Made by a program: the position numbers and the translations under genes
Notes under the pieces: model-generated
Seen by the model: only the letters and a program-made list of their open reading frames with translations
Told to the model about the DNA's origin: nothing
Database searches by the model: none
Assembly: GCA_963169765.1 (NCBI GenBank)
Contig: CAUJEN010000001.1
Coordinates: 1 to 64,000, forward strand
Origin: QWHO01 sp021404945
GTDB taxonomy: Bacteria > Vulcanimicrobiota > Xenobia > Xenobiales > QWHO01
Direction of reading: 5' to 3'
Length of the DNA stretch: 64,000 bases
In this document: positions 33,402 to 42,286 of the stretch, one piece after another
Position numbering within the stretch: the first letter of the stretch is position 1
How the letters are laid out: every line of letters begins with the position of its first letter

Positions 33402-34934
33402 GATGCCGGTGACGACCCCGTCCGGCGAGAGATCGATCTCCTCGTAGTTGGGATGCTTTCCCAATCCGGGCATGGTCATGATCTCTCCGCACAGGGGCAC
33501 CACGAAGCCGGCTCCACCGAGCAGGTAGACGCTGCGCACCCCCAGCTTGAAGCCACGCGGACGTCCGGGACGGCGGGGGTCGTCGCTGAGGGAGGACTGG
33601 GTCTTGGCCACGCAGACGTAAGCGCCTCCGTAGCCGAAGGAGGCGCACTCCTCGAGCTGAGTGCGGGCGCGCGGAGTGTACTCCACCCCATCGGCCCCGT
33701 AGACCCCGGTGGCCAGGCTGGAGATCTTGTCCACCAGGCTGGCATTCAGCTCGTAGGCCGGCCGGACGGCCGCGGGCGGGCCCGATTCGAGCACCTGGCG
33801 GGCCAGCGCCAGAGCACCCTCGCCGCCTTCCTGATAGACGCGCACCGGCACGTGGGGGAGATCCAGCTCATCGGGCGGGTCACCCTCCATCTCGTTGAGG
33901 GCCACCAGGGTGGGCAGGCCGAAGCGCTCGAGCAGCTCGAGGTGGGCTTTGAGATTGTCCAGCCCGTGCAGGGTCAGGGCCCGGCGCGTGGCCACGACCA
34001 CGGCCAGATTGGGGAATCGTCCCAGCTCGCGGCAGAAAATGTCCAGGAACTTCTCGGCCCCCAGCTCGGCCCCGAAGCCCGCCTCCTGCACAACCACCTC
34101 GGCCTGCTGCAGGGCCAGCCGGGTGGCTACCACGGAGCTGGTCCCGTGGGCGATGTTGGCGAAGGGCCCGCAGTGCACCAGGGCCGGGGTCCCTTCAATG
34201 GTCTGGGCCAGATTGGGCATGAGGGCGTCGCTCAGCAGGGCGGCCATGGCCCCCTCCACCTCCAGTGAGCTGGCCGTGACCGGGCGACCGCTACGATCCA
34301 GTCCCACGATGATGCGCCCCAATCGCTTCTTCAGGTCCGCGTAGTCGCGCGAGAGCGCCAGCACGGCCATGACCTCGCTGGCGGCGGTGATGTCGAAGCG
34401 GTCCTCGCGGGGGATGCCATGGTGGCGCCCCCCCAGGCCCACGACGATCTGGCGCAGAGCCCGGTCGTTCTGGTCCATGACCCGGCGGAAGGTGAGGCGG
34501 CGCACATCCAGGTCGAGCGCGTTGCCGAAGTGAAGGTGGTTGTCCAGGGCGGCCGCCAGCAGGTTGTGGGCCGAGGTGACCGCGTGCAGGTCGCCCGTGA
34601 AGTGCAGGTTGATGCGCTCGGCCGGCCAGAGCTGAGCGCGTCCGCCTCCGGTCCCCCCACCCTTTTTCCCGAAGACCGGGCCCATGGAGGGCTCGCGCAG
34701 CGCCACCACGGCTCGCGCGCCCATGCGTCGCAGGGCGTCGGTCAGGCCGATGGCCACGGTGGTCTTGCCTTCGCCGGCGGGAGAGGGGGACATGGCCGTC
34801 ACCAGGACAAGTCGAGCGGATCCCGGCTCGTCCCCCCAGGCAGGGAGACGCAACTTGGCCATTTGATCGCCGTAAGTGAAGAGGTCCCTGGGGCCCAGAC
34901 CCAGCTCGGAGGCAACTTGCTGAATGCTTCTCAT
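33399..34934 (-). CDS. fhs: formate-tetrahydrofolate ligase
   Basis: 511 residues from ATG 34934. P-loop SPSPAGEGKTTVAIGL near residue 49, substrate and ATP-site stretches REPSMGPVFGKKGGGTGGGR, INLHFTGDLHAVTSAHNLLA, ALDLDVRRLTFRRVMDQND, DITAASEVMAVLAL, and HCGPFANIAHGTSS are all in place. The enzyme condenses formate, THF and ATP to 10-formyl-THF, feeding one-carbon metabolism and acetogenic or formate-using routes. It is about 45 residues shorter than the usual 555, with the shortening spread over loops. An FNR-type box is 42.5 bases upstream of the start, tying it to the low-oxygen set. Confidence 0.96.
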   Translation of the reverse strand: MRSIQQVASELGLGPRDLFTYGDQMAKLRLPAWGDEPGSARLVLVTAMSPSPAGEGKTTVAIGLTDALRRMGARAVVALREPSMGPVFGKKGGGTGGGRAQLWPAERINLHFTGDLHAVTSAHNLLAAALDNHLHFGNALDLDVRRLTFRRVMDQNDRALRQIVVGLGGRHHGIPREDRFDITAASEVMAVLALSRDYADLKKRLGRIIVGLDRSGRPVTASSLEVEGAMAALLSDALMPNLAQTIEGTPALVHCGPFANIAHGTSSVVATRLALQQAEVVVQEAGFGAELGAEKFLDIFCRELGRFPNLAVVVATRRALTLHGLDNLKAHLELLERFGLPTLVALNEMEGDPPDELDLPHVPVRVYQEGGEGALALARQVLESGPPAAVRPAYELNASLVDKISSLATGVYGADGVEYTPRARTQLEECASFGYGGAYVCVAKTQSSLSDDPRRPGRPRGFKLGVRSVYLLGGAGFVVPLCGEIMTMPGLGKHPNYEEIDLSPDGVVTGI

Positions 34935-34970
34935 GTCCACAAAGCTAGGTCAGGCGGGGGTGGATGAATA

Positions 34971-34982
34971 TGATCTGGGTCA
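34971..34982. promoter_or_regulatory. FNR/DNR-type operator before fhs
   Basis: TGATCTGGGTCA, centre 42.5 bases before ATG 34934, lying between fhs and the stop of the antitoxin-PIN fusion gene upstream. Confidence 0.72.
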
Positions 34983-34984
34983 GC

Positions 34985-35554
34985 CTACCAGAGCGTGCGG
35001 ACTGGATACTGCACAATGAGAGAATCTGGAGTGACCAGCACAAGGCCCTGGCCGAGCGCCTGTGCCACCAGCAGTCTGCCCAACGGATCGCGATGTAGCA
35101 AGGGTAGCTTGCCTGAAAAAATGGCGTCCTCCTCCGTGACCGCCAGGCTCATCCGGGGTACATATTCTAGCGGGGTAAGGCGCAAAGCCAGTTTCTTGAG
35201 TGTGACCTTGAGACGGATTTCCCAGCCCGACGCTGCGCTCAGGAAGACGCGGCTGGCAGGGTCCTGAAAGGACGTCCTGCAGCGGTCCGACAAACGATGG
35301 TCCCCTTCTGCCAGCCAGAGGGGAAGCTCCAGTGGCTCCAGCCATTCCTCGGGCAGGGGCTCGAAGAAGGCTTCTCCAACCTTGGCCAGGCCTTTGACCA
35401 GGCCGATGGGTCGCGGTTTGCCAACCGTGACCAGGGGTCGAAGCTCGGCAATGGGCTTGCTCCGGCGACAGACGATGATGGTCTCCCCTTGCTCGAGCAG
35501 GTCGAGATACTTGGAGAAGCGCGCTTTGATCTCGTGGACGTTGACCTCTATCAC
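34985..35554 (-). CDS. in-frame fusion of a Phd/YefM antitoxin and a truncated PIN toxin
   Basis: 189 residues from GTG 35554. Residues 1-50 are a Phd/YefM-type antitoxin (VIEVNVHEIKARFSKYLDLL then EQGETIIVCRRSKPIAELRP). From about residue 88 the chain becomes a PIN-domain ribonuclease (RLSDRCRTSFQDPASRVFLS, GWEIRLKVTLKKLALRLTPL, LPLLHRDPLGRLLVAQALGQ). The PIN start with its first catalytic Asp (usually LLDTH) is missing, and the second Asp of HRDPFD is Gly, so nuclease activity is probably lost. In a normal module the two are separate overlapping genes. A deletion across the junction is the simplest origin. It might act as a repressor only. Confidence 0.8.
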   Translation of the reverse strand: MIEVNVHEIKARFSKYLDLLEQGETIIVCRRSKPIAELRPLVTVGKPRPIGLVKGLAKVGEAFFEPLPEEWLEPLELPLWLAEGDHRLSDRCRTSFQDPASRVFLSAASGWEIRLKVTLKKLALRLTPLEYVPRMSLAVTEEDAIFSGKLPLLHRDPLGRLLVAQALGQGLVLVTPDSLIVQYPVRTLW

Positions 35555-35580
35555 GGTTCGATAACAGGTCAACAAGCAGG

Positions 35581-38301
35581 TCAGATCAACCGCAGCCGCT
35601 TGGCCGCGGCGTCGGCCAGCACCATCACGGGCGGCCAGATGAGCAGGCTGAGCCACTGCCAGCCGCTCAGGGGCGCGGTCTGGAAGACCCGCTGCCAGCC
35701 GGGAAGGTGGGTCAGGGCCAGCAATGCCAACCCCTCCAGGGCCATCCCCGCGAGAAGGAGCCGGTTACGCCACCAGGCCCCCCCGATGCGGCTCTCGGAG
35801 CGACAGGCCAGCACGTTGCCCAGCTGGCAGGCGATGATGGTGGCCAGGGCCAGGGTGGTGGACTGGCGCAAGACCAGCTCCAGCTCCCTGGGAGCGGTGT
35901 GCTGCAGCAGAGAGGAGGTAACCGCCTGCAGCTCGCTCAGGCCATAGCCGTGGCTCCACCACACGGCTGCGAAGGCCAGCATGGCGGCTGCCCCCTCGAG
36001 CATTCCCAGAAAGGCGTAGGTGCGCAGCAGCAGCTTGCCGTCCAGCATGGCCTGCTCGCGGGGACGCGGGGGGCGGTCCATCTGGTCGGGCTCGGGAGGC
36101 TCCGAGCCCAGGGCCAGGGCCGGCACCATGTCGGTTCCCAGGTCGACGGCCAGAATTTGCAGGATGTTCAGCGCAGGCGGAATCTTGAGCCCCACCATGA
36201 AGAGGAAGGGCAGCATCTCGGGGACGTTGCTGGAGAGGACGTAAGTGAGGAATTTGCGGATATTGGCGTAAACCGTCCTTCCCTCCTCGATGGCACTGAC
36301 CAGGGTAGCGAAGTTGTCATCCGTGAGCACCACGTCAGAGGCCTCCCGGGCAACGTCGGTGCCCTTGCGCCCCATGGCGATGCCGATGTTGGCTGCCTTC
36401 AGGGCGGGCGCATCGTTGACCCCATCGCCCGTGACGGCCACCACCTCGCCCAGCTCCTGGTAAGCGCGCACCAGGCGCAGTTTCTGCTCGGGCAGGACCC
36501 GGGCGAAGAGCAGCTCGGGAACGCTGTGGAGCAGGGCCAGCAGCTGGGCCTGGCTGAGGTGCTCGAGCTCATCTCCGGTCAGCGTGCGACCGGGCTCCAG
36601 GCCGATCTGGCGCGCGATGGCCCGGGCCGTGGGTCCGGCGTCGCCGGTGACCATGGTGATCCGCAGGCCGGCCCGATGGCACCGCTCGATGGCCCCGGGC
36701 ACCTCAGATCGGGGCGGGTCGTGCAGCCCGAGCAGGCCCATGAAGACCAGTTCTTGCTCCAGGGCCTGGGGAGTGAGCTGATCCAGGCCCTCTCCCGGGC
36801 GGGCGGCCAGCGCCAGGACCCGCAGCGCGCGTTCGGATAGCTCTGCTGCGGCCGACTCGATGCGCGCCCGCGCATCGGCCTGGAGGACCACCACTCCCTC
36901 CTCGAGCAGCACCCGGTTGCAGCGTCGCAACACCTCCAGCGGGGCTCCTTTGGTCAGCGCCAGCTGGGGGGCAGGGGGCAACCCGAGCCTCAGACCTTCG
37001 ACCACCACGCTCATCAGCCGCCTGCGCGAGTCGAAGGGAGCTTCGCGCAGACGGCTGGCAGCGATTTCCAGGCCGAGCCGCTGAGCTGCCTCCAGCAGGG
37101 CCACCTCGGTCGGGTCGCCGATGGCGACCTGGTCCACCAGGCGCGCGTTGGAGGCCAGCACGGCTCCGGTCAGGAGCGGGTCGGCCCGCTCGACCTCGCC
37201 CGCTGCAGGCAGCCAGAGGGACTCGAGGGCCATGCATCCTTGTGTCAGGGTCCCGGTCTTGTCGGTGCAGATCACCGTCGTGGCCGACAGCGTCTCTACC
37301 GCCGAAAGCCGCCGCACCAGGGCCTGGCGACGGGCCATGCGCTGCACGGCCACCGCCAGCGAAAGGGTGACGGTGGGCAGAAAGCCTTCCGGTACGTTGG
37401 CCACGATGATGCCGATGGCAAACAGGGCGCTTTCCAGCAAGCCCAGTCCTACCACCTGGTAAGCCAGCGCGAAGACCAGCAAGCCGATCCCCAGCGAGAG
37501 AAAGGTGAGCCGTCGCACCAGCTCGTCGATCTGCAGCTCGAGCGAGCTGCGCTCGCGCGCGACCGAGGTCGTCAGACGGGCAACCTGGCCGAACTCGGTG
37601 CGGGCCCCGGTGGCGTAAGCGATCGCCTGGCCCCGTCCGGCCACCACCGAGCTGCCTGAAAGAACCAGGTTGCGGATCTCGGCCGGGTGCACCCGCTCTC
37701 GGGTCGGACTTTCGCCTGCTTGCAGAGGCTGGCCGGCCCGCACCGGCACCAGCGCTCGGGGCTCGGCCGCCAGCGCCTCGCGAGCCACCGGCATGGACTC
37801 GCCGGTGAGAACGGACACGTCCAGTTGCAGGCTCTCGGCCCAGACCAGCCGGGAATCAGCGCAGACCCGGTCGCCCTCCTCCAGCACCATCAGATCGCCG
37901 GGCACCAGCTCGCGGGCGGCAATCACCCGAGGAAAACCCTGGCGCAGAACTCGCACCTTCTGCGGCAGGACACGGCGCAGCGAATCGAGGGCCCGTTCTG
38001 CCCGGTAGTTTTGCCAGAAGCTGAAGACAGCGTTGATCACCACGACCGCCCAGATGGCCCATCCCAGCTCGGGCATGCCGGCCAGGAAAGCCAGGGCTCC
38101 GGCCAGCCAGAGCAGGACGGCCATCAGGTGGGTCACCTGGTCGAGCAGTCTCAAAGCCAGCGAGCGAGCCTCGGGAGCGGGGAGCTCGTTGGGGCCGTAC
38201 TGCTCCAGACGACGGGCCGCCTCGCCTATCTCCAGCCCGGCCGGACCGGACCCGAGCCGCTCGTAGACCTCCTCCGGGGGCAAGGACCAGAGATTGAGCA
38301 T
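35581..38301 (-). CDS. P-type (type II) cation-transporting ATPase
   Basis: 906 residues. N-terminal actuator region (LPPEEVYERLGSGPAGLE), TGES motif in VLTGESMPVA, a first set of helices with IIVANVPEGFLPTVTLSLAV (type II PEGL-like motif), phosphorylation site VICTDKTGTLTQG, nucleotide-binding GDPTEVALLEAA, hinge MVTGDAGPTARAIA and VTGDGVNDAPALKAANIGIA, then C-terminal helices with LDPDQMDRPP-like loops. It pumps a cation, possibly calcium or sodium/potassium, out of the cytoplasm. The ion cannot be fixed by eye. It follows galT by 2 bases and patatin before that, so the three form one transcript from the FNR-type box at 40419. Confidence 0.93.
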   Translation of the reverse strand: MLNLWSLPPEEVYERLGSGPAGLEIGEAARRLEQYGPNELPAPEARSLALRLLDQVTHLMAVLLWLAGALAFLAGMPELGWAIWAVVVINAVFSFWQNYRAERALDSLRRVLPQKVRVLRQGFPRVIAARELVPGDLMVLEEGDRVCADSRLVWAESLQLDVSVLTGESMPVAREALAAEPRALVPVRAGQPLQAGESPTRERVHPAEIRNLVLSGSSVVAGRGQAIAYATGARTEFGQVARLTTSVARERSSLELQIDELVRRLTFLSLGIGLLVFALAYQVVGLGLLESALFAIGIIVANVPEGFLPTVTLSLAVAVQRMARRQALVRRLSAVETLSATTVICTDKTGTLTQGCMALESLWLPAAGEVERADPLLTGAVLASNARLVDQVAIGDPTEVALLEAAQRLGLEIAASRLREAPFDSRRRLMSVVVEGLRLGLPPAPQLALTKGAPLEVLRRCNRVLLEEGVVVLQADARARIESAAAELSERALRVLALAARPGEGLDQLTPQALEQELVFMGLLGLHDPPRSEVPGAIERCHRAGLRITMVTGDAGPTARAIARQIGLEPGRTLTGDELEHLSQAQLLALLHSVPELLFARVLPEQKLRLVRAYQELGEVVAVTGDGVNDAPALKAANIGIAMGRKGTDVAREASDVVLTDDNFATLVSAIEEGRTVYANIRKFLTYVLSSNVPEMLPFLFMVGLKIPPALNILQILAVDLGTDMVPALALGSEPPEPDQMDRPPRPREQAMLDGKLLLRTYAFLGMLEGAAAMLAFAAVWWSHGYGLSELQAVTSSLLQHTAPRELELVLRQSTTLALATIIACQLGNVLACRSESRIGGAWWRNRLLLAGMALEGLALLALTHLPGWQRVFQTAPLSGWQWLSLLIWPPVMVLADAAAKRLRLI

Positions 38302-38303
38302 GG

Positions 38304-39260
38304 TCAGGCCTCGCGCAGCTGGCGGGCATCCTCTTCAGGCAGATGGGGGTTGATGAACATCCCGGTCCCCAGCTCGAAGCCGGCCACCCGGCCCAACCGG
38401 GGCACGATGGCCAGGTAGTAGTGGAAGTAGCGGCTGCCGGCGGTATGGCAGCTGATGGAGCGCACCACCAGGTTGTAGGCGGGGTCGCCCAGCAGCCGGT
38501 CCAGGCTGCCCAGGACCTTGCCCAGGAGGGCGGCCAGGTCGGGCAACTCCTCGTCGCTTAAGAGCGAGAAGCAGCCGGCGTGCCGGCGTGGGAAGATCCA
38601 CAGGCTGTAGGGAGAGAAGGCGGCAAAGGGAACGAAGGCGGTGAATTGCCCCACTTCGGCCACGATGCGCTTGCCGGCGGCGCGCTCGGAGTCGATCATC
38701 TGGCAGTAGAGGCAGCGGCCCCAGATGCTGTAACTGCGCACCGCCTCCTCCAGTCGAACCTGGACCTGCACCGGCATCACCGGCAGGCCGACGATCTGCG
38801 AGTGAGGGTGCGAGAGCGACGAGCCGGCCTTCTCGCCGTGGTTCTTGAAGACGATGATGTGGTCGACCCCGCTCACTTCCAGCAGGGCCTTCGAGCGGTC
38901 GCGCCAGGCCCGCAGCACCAGCTCGAGGTGAGCCGGCTCCATGCGTGCCAGCGAGTCGTCGTGACGGGGGCTCTCGGCCACCACCTCGTGGCGGCCGGCC
39001 GAGGGTCGGCACAGCTCCGGGAAGTCGCCGTGGGTCCAGAGATCGCCTGCCTGGGGAGTCATCACCGGAAAGCCGTTGGGAAACGAGCGTACCAGCCAGT
39101 TTCCGGCCGGGTCAGAAAAGCGCAGCGATTCGTCGGGGGTGTGCTCCTCCGCGCCGGGGCAGAAGGGGCAGTCTACCCGGGGCCCCTGGGGTCGTTTGGA
39201 GCGCTCGGGGGCGACGATCACCCAGTCACGGGTGGCGGTGTTGTAGCGCAACTCGGACAT
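38304..39260 (-). CDS. galT: galactose-1-phosphate uridylyltransferase family protein
   Basis: 318 residues from ATG 39260. Two HIT-like halves are seen: an N-terminal zinc or structural site in CPFCPGAEEHTPDESLRF, the central FKNHGEKAGSSLSHPHSQIV with the active-site His pair, and a second CLYCQMIDSER followed by FAAFSPYSLWIFPRRHAGCF. GalT exchanges UMP between UDP-glucose and galactose-1-phosphate in the cytoplasm. Variants in this size range also act on other sugar phosphates or as ADP-glucose phosphorylases, so the substrate is uncertain. It lies between patatin and the ATPase. Confidence 0.88.
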   Translation of the reverse strand: MSELRYNTATRDWVIVAPERSKRPQGPRVDCPFCPGAEEHTPDESLRFSDPAGNWLVRSFPNGFPVMTPQAGDLWTHGDFPELCRPSAGRHEVVAESPRHDDSLARMEPAHLELVLRAWRDRSKALLEVSGVDHIIVFKNHGEKAGSSLSHPHSQIVGLPVMPVQVQVRLEEAVRSYSIWGRCLYCQMIDSERAAGKRIVAEVGQFTAFVPFAAFSPYSLWIFPRRHAGCFSLLSDEELPDLAALLGKVLGSLDRLLGDPAYNLVVRSISCHTAGSRYFHYYLAIVPRLGRVAGFELGTGMFINPHLPEEDARQLREA

Positions 39261-39272
39261 GGTTTCCTCCCA

Positions 39273-40379
39273 TCAGGCCAGGAAGGCGCCGATTTTGTCT
39301 TGCTGAGAGCGCACGTCACGGCGCCCCAGCTCCAGCAATCGGTCGGTGAAGGCGGCGTCGAAGAGCAGGTAGCTGGCCAGCTCGGCCGAGCTCTCGTCCC
39401 CCCCCAGCCCGCGCAAGAGGTAGCGAACCACGGGTGGAAGGCGATTCATCAGTCCGGCGGCCAGGGCGCTCAGGCTCTGGGAGGGGTTGAGGCAGAGAAC
39501 ATCCACCTGGCGGAAGGGCTCGCGATTGCCTCCGGAAACGGCCACCTGGCGATTGATGCGCTCACTGTGCTCGGTGTCGGTCTCCAGGGCGTCGAGCATC
39601 ACCGCGTCCAGCAGGATACCCACCACCTGGGCGACGCTGGGGGCCTGCAGCTGCTGAGAGAATTCCGGTTGAGGGTAAGGCTGGCGCACCCCGATGGCCA
39701 GCACCCGGTCGGCACCCAGCTGGATGGCGGGCGAGAGCGGATTGCTGTTGCGCACGCAACCATCCCCGAAGTAGCGGCCTTCGATGGCCACGGGGGGAAA
39801 AAAGAGCGGGATGGAGCTGGAGGCCAGCAGGTGGTGGACTCCCATACTGGTGCGCTCGACCCGGTGGCGGGGCCGTTCCCACAGGGGCAGGTCGGGCTGT
39901 CCCTCCAGGAAGAGCACCCCGTTCCCGGTCTGATAGTTGGTGGCTCCCACCGCCAGGGCCCGCAGGCGCCCGGACAGCACGTGGCCGGGGATGCGCTCGA
40001 GGGGGATGCGGGCGAGCAGTCGACCGAGAGGCTCCGTATCGAGCAGCGAGCGCGAGCCCACGTGACCGAGCAATCCGCCCAGGCTCAGGTCGCGCATCCA
40101 GCGCAGAGCGTTCTTGAGCAGGGTCAGGGGATCAGTCCGGAAGACGCGTTGGGGGCGGAGATTGCCCCACACGGCCGTGAGCTCGGCGATGCCATCCTGC
40201 ACCGTCTCGGCATGAGCGGCCAGGGCGGCGGCGTTGATGGCCCCGGCGCTGTTTCCAACCAGGATGGGGAAGGGAAGCTCGCCACGCCCCATCAGGCCAC
40301 ACTCCACCAGGCCTGCCAGCACACCTGCCTGGTAAGCCCCACGGGCACCACCACCGGAAAGGACCAGGGCTGTCTTCAT
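39273..40379 (-). CDS. patatin-like phospholipase
   Basis: 368 residues from ATG 40379. The oxyanion loop LSGGGARGAYQAGVLAGL at residues 7-24, the nucleophile elbow VGNSAGAINAAALAA at about 41-55, and the catalytic Asp in YFGDGCVRNSNPLSPA give the full Ser-Asp dyad. Patatin-like proteins hydrolyse acyl esters of phospholipids. No signal peptide is seen, so it is probably cytoplasmic or peripheral on the inner membrane. It is the first gene of the patatin-galT-ATPase unit. An FNR-type box lies 45.5 bases before its start, shared with the divergent CBS gene. Confidence 0.93.
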   Translation of the reverse strand: MKTALVLSGGGARGAYQAGVLAGLVECGLMGRGELPFPILVGNSAGAINAAALAAHAETVQDGIAELTAVWGNLRPQRVFRTDPLTLLKNALRWMRDLSLGGLLGHVGSRSLLDTEPLGRLLARIPLERIPGHVLSGRLRALAVGATNYQTGNGVLFLEGQPDLPLWERPRHRVERTSMGVHHLLASSSIPLFFPPVAIEGRYFGDGCVRNSNPLSPAIQLGADRVLAIGVRQPYPQPEFSQQLQAPSVAQVVGILLDAVMLDALETDTEHSERINRQVAVSGGNREPFRQVDVLCLNPSQSLSALAAGLMNRLPPVVRYLLRGLGGDESSAELASYLLFDAAFTDRLLELGRRDVRSQQDKIGAFLA

Positions 40380-40418
40380 CTGGTGTCGAGTGTAGCGCCA
40401 GGGCGGGGGGGGTGGTTA

Positions 40419-40430
40419 TGATCCAAGTCA
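40419..40430. promoter_or_regulatory. FNR/DNR-type operator between patatin and CBS genes
   Basis: TGATCCAAGTCA, centre 45.5 bases before the patatin ATG on the minus strand and about 102 before the CBS ATG on the plus strand. One half-site differs from consensus. Confidence 0.6.
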
Positions 40431-40465
40431 GTTTGGTTCCTTCAGCGGCGTGCTAAGCTGGGCCT

Positions 40466-40507
40466 GTCCGTGTTCGCGGACGACTAAACGGAGGCCTCTC
40501 GGCCTCC
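40466..40507 (+). promoter_or_regulatory. two hairpins in the leader of the CBS gene
   Basis: GTCCG-TGTTCG-CGGAC (40466-40481) and GGAGGCC-TCTC-GGCCTCC (40490-40507) precede the ribosome site AGGAGG. If the FNR-type box acts at -41.5, transcription would begin at about 40466, so the first stem would cap the 5' end of the mRNA. Confidence 0.5.
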
Positions 40508-40525
40508 TTCAGGAGGTTTTTCCCT

Positions 40526-41017
40526 ATGACTCGAGTGTCCGACGTCATGACCGACGAGGTGGTCACCATCGGTGCCGAGGCTTCCGTTCGCGAGCTGGCT
40601 CAGCTCTTGAGCCGCTCGCGCGTATCCGGCGCCCCCGTGATGGGGCCCGATGGCCGACCGGTGGGCGTGGTGTCGCAGAGCGACCTGGCCACCTACGCGG
40701 CTCACTGCTGGGCTCGCCCCCCGCAGACCGGGCGGAGCCAGAGCGGGAGCTTCTATGACGGCCTCTGGCTCAGTCAGGTGGCCCCCGAGGCTCTGGAGTC
40801 GCTGGCCACGGAAACCCGCGTCGGCGACATCATGGCGCCCTTTGTGTACTACGCCACCGAGGACACCAGCGTGCTGGAGCTCTCGGGCCTGATGCTGGAC
40901 AAGCACATTCACCGCGTGGTGGTGATGCGCGGCGATGAGGTGGTGGGCATGGTCTCCAGCCTGGATCTCATTCGGGGCCTGCGCGAGCAGCTCTTGACCG
41001 TGCTGACCGCTCAGTAG
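40526..41017 (+). CDS. protein of two CBS domains
   Basis: 163 residues from ATG 40526 with AGGAGG upstream. CBS 1: VSDVMTDEVVTIGAEASVRE then VSGAPVMGPDGRPVGVVSQS. CBS 2: VGDIMAPFVYYATEDTSVLE then HRVVVMRGDEVVGMVSSLDL. Such stand-alone pairs bind adenine nucleotides and sense energy charge, often controlling a partner enzyme or channel. The loop between the two domains is long (about 25 residues, GRSQSGSFYDGLWLSQ). Divergent from patatin and probably controlled by the same FNR-type box. Partner unknown. Confidence 0.93.
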   Translation: MTRVSDVMTDEVVTIGAEASVRELAQLLSRSRVSGAPVMGPDGRPVGVVSQSDLATYAAHCWARPPQTGRSQSGSFYDGLWLSQVAPEALESLATETRVGDIMAPFVYYATEDTSVLELSGLMLDKHIHRVVVMRGDEVVGMVSSLDLIRGLREQLLTVLTAQ

Positions 41018-41099
41018 GTCTCCGGGCCCGCAGCGCCTCCGAACCGGGGTTGGTGGTCGAGACAGGGGAACTCCCCCCTGCCCTGCGAAGCCCTTTTCG

Positions 41100-42065
41100 A
41101 TGGATCGTGTGCTGGCAGCCCAGTGGCACCCGGTCGCCCGCTCCCAGGACGTGGGCGACGTGGCCCCCGCCCGCTTGCTCGGCCAGGACCTGGTGATCTG
41201 GCGCGGCGGCTCGTCCCTCTCCGCCTGGCCCGATCTCTGCCTCCACCGCGGCACCAGGCTTTCCCTGGGAAGCGTGCGCGGCGGCCGCCTCGTCTGTGCT
41301 TACCACGGCTGGGCCTATGAGCCGGGCGGCCGCTGCGTCGAGATTCCCGCTCACCCCGACCAGCCCATCCCTCCCCGCGCCTGCACCACGCCTTACGCGT
41401 GCTGCGAGAAGGGCGGCCTCGTGTGGGTGCGCCTTTCGGATGAGGGCGATGAAGAGCCAGGGGGCCTGACAGCCTGGAGCGACCCGGCCTACCGAACTCT
41501 GCTTTGCGGTCCCTATCCCTTCCGCGCCTCCGCTCCCCGAGTCGTGGAGAACTTTCTCGACGTCGCTCACTTCCCGTTCGTCCACGAGGGCCTGCTCGGC
41601 ACCAGCGAGCACCCTGAGATTGCCCCTTATCAGGTCGAGATCGGAGAGCAGGGTCTCACCGTGCGCAACCTGCGCGTCTTTCAGCCCGATCCCGATGGCA
41701 CTGGCCGTCCCGCCGAGGTCACCTACACCTACCGAGTCGAGCGCCCCCTGACGGCCTGGCTCTCCAAAGACGACCGCTTCCTGCTCTATCTCGGGGTCTG
41801 CCCGGTCGACGAGCGCGAGTCCATCGCCTTCATGGTGATCAGCATGAATTACGCCCACGACCTGCCCGACGACGAGCTGCGGGCCTTCCAGGACCGCATT
41901 GTAGGCCAGGACCGGCCCATCGTTGAGTCGCAGCGCCCCGAGCTCTTGCCCCTCGACCTCGCCGAGGAGCTTCACCTTCGCTCCGATCAGACCGCCATCG
42001 CTTACCGCAAATGGCTCCGCTCGATGGGAGTGGGCTATGGAACCTGCTCCAGTCCGACCCGGTAA
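41100..42065 (+). CDS. Rieske non-haem iron oxygenase, alpha-subunit type
   Basis: 321 residues from ATG 41100. The Rieske cluster is CLHRGTRL (about residue 47) with CAYHGWAYEPGGRC (about residue 66), and the mononuclear iron site is NFLDVAHFPFVHEG, giving the Asp-His-His set. The length and layout match ring-hydroxylating or demethylating oxygenases such as the VanA or Pao-like group, which need an electron-transfer reductase not present here. The substrate is unknown. A GC-rich stem (CAGGGG to CCCCTG, 41063-41080) lies between the CBS gene and this start and could be a terminator. Confidence 0.92.
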   Translation: MDRVLAAQWHPVARSQDVGDVAPARLLGQDLVIWRGGSSLSAWPDLCLHRGTRLSLGSVRGGRLVCAYHGWAYEPGGRCVEIPAHPDQPIPPRACTTPYACCEKGGLVWVRLSDEGDEEPGGLTAWSDPAYRTLLCGPYPFRASAPRVVENFLDVAHFPFVHEGLLGTSEHPEIAPYQVEIGEQGLTVRNLRVFQPDPDGTGRPAEVTYTYRVERPLTAWLSKDDRFLLYLGVCPVDERESIAFMVISMNYAHDLPDDELRAFQDRIVGQDRPIVESQRPELLPLDLAEELHLRSDQTAIAYRKWLRSMGVGYGTCSSPTR

Positions 42066-42286
42066 GCTTCGTCGCATCGCCCGTGGGAAGCGGTTTGGTC
42101 AAACGAGTTTCTCACCGCAGGTTCGAGGGGGGCGCCGGCGGCCCGGACGGAGCGGTGCGGGCGCGCTCTGGGGCCGGGGCAAGACGTCGGCCTTTCCAGG
42201 CAAGCTCCGCTTGATCGGGGCACTGCGGTTGGTCCGGGTGGGCTCGTGGGGCGGCCGGGAGAGCCGCTCGCGTCCAGCATCGAATT

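Noticed and set aside
38580..40421. 613-codon plus-strand frame over galT and patatin
   Set aside because: Reverse-strand shadow. GalT and patatin active-site motifs are on the minus strand.
41063..41080. Firm terminator call for the GC stem after the CBS gene
   Set aside because: Stem of six pairs and no T-run directly after it, so it is mentioned only in the Rieske entry.
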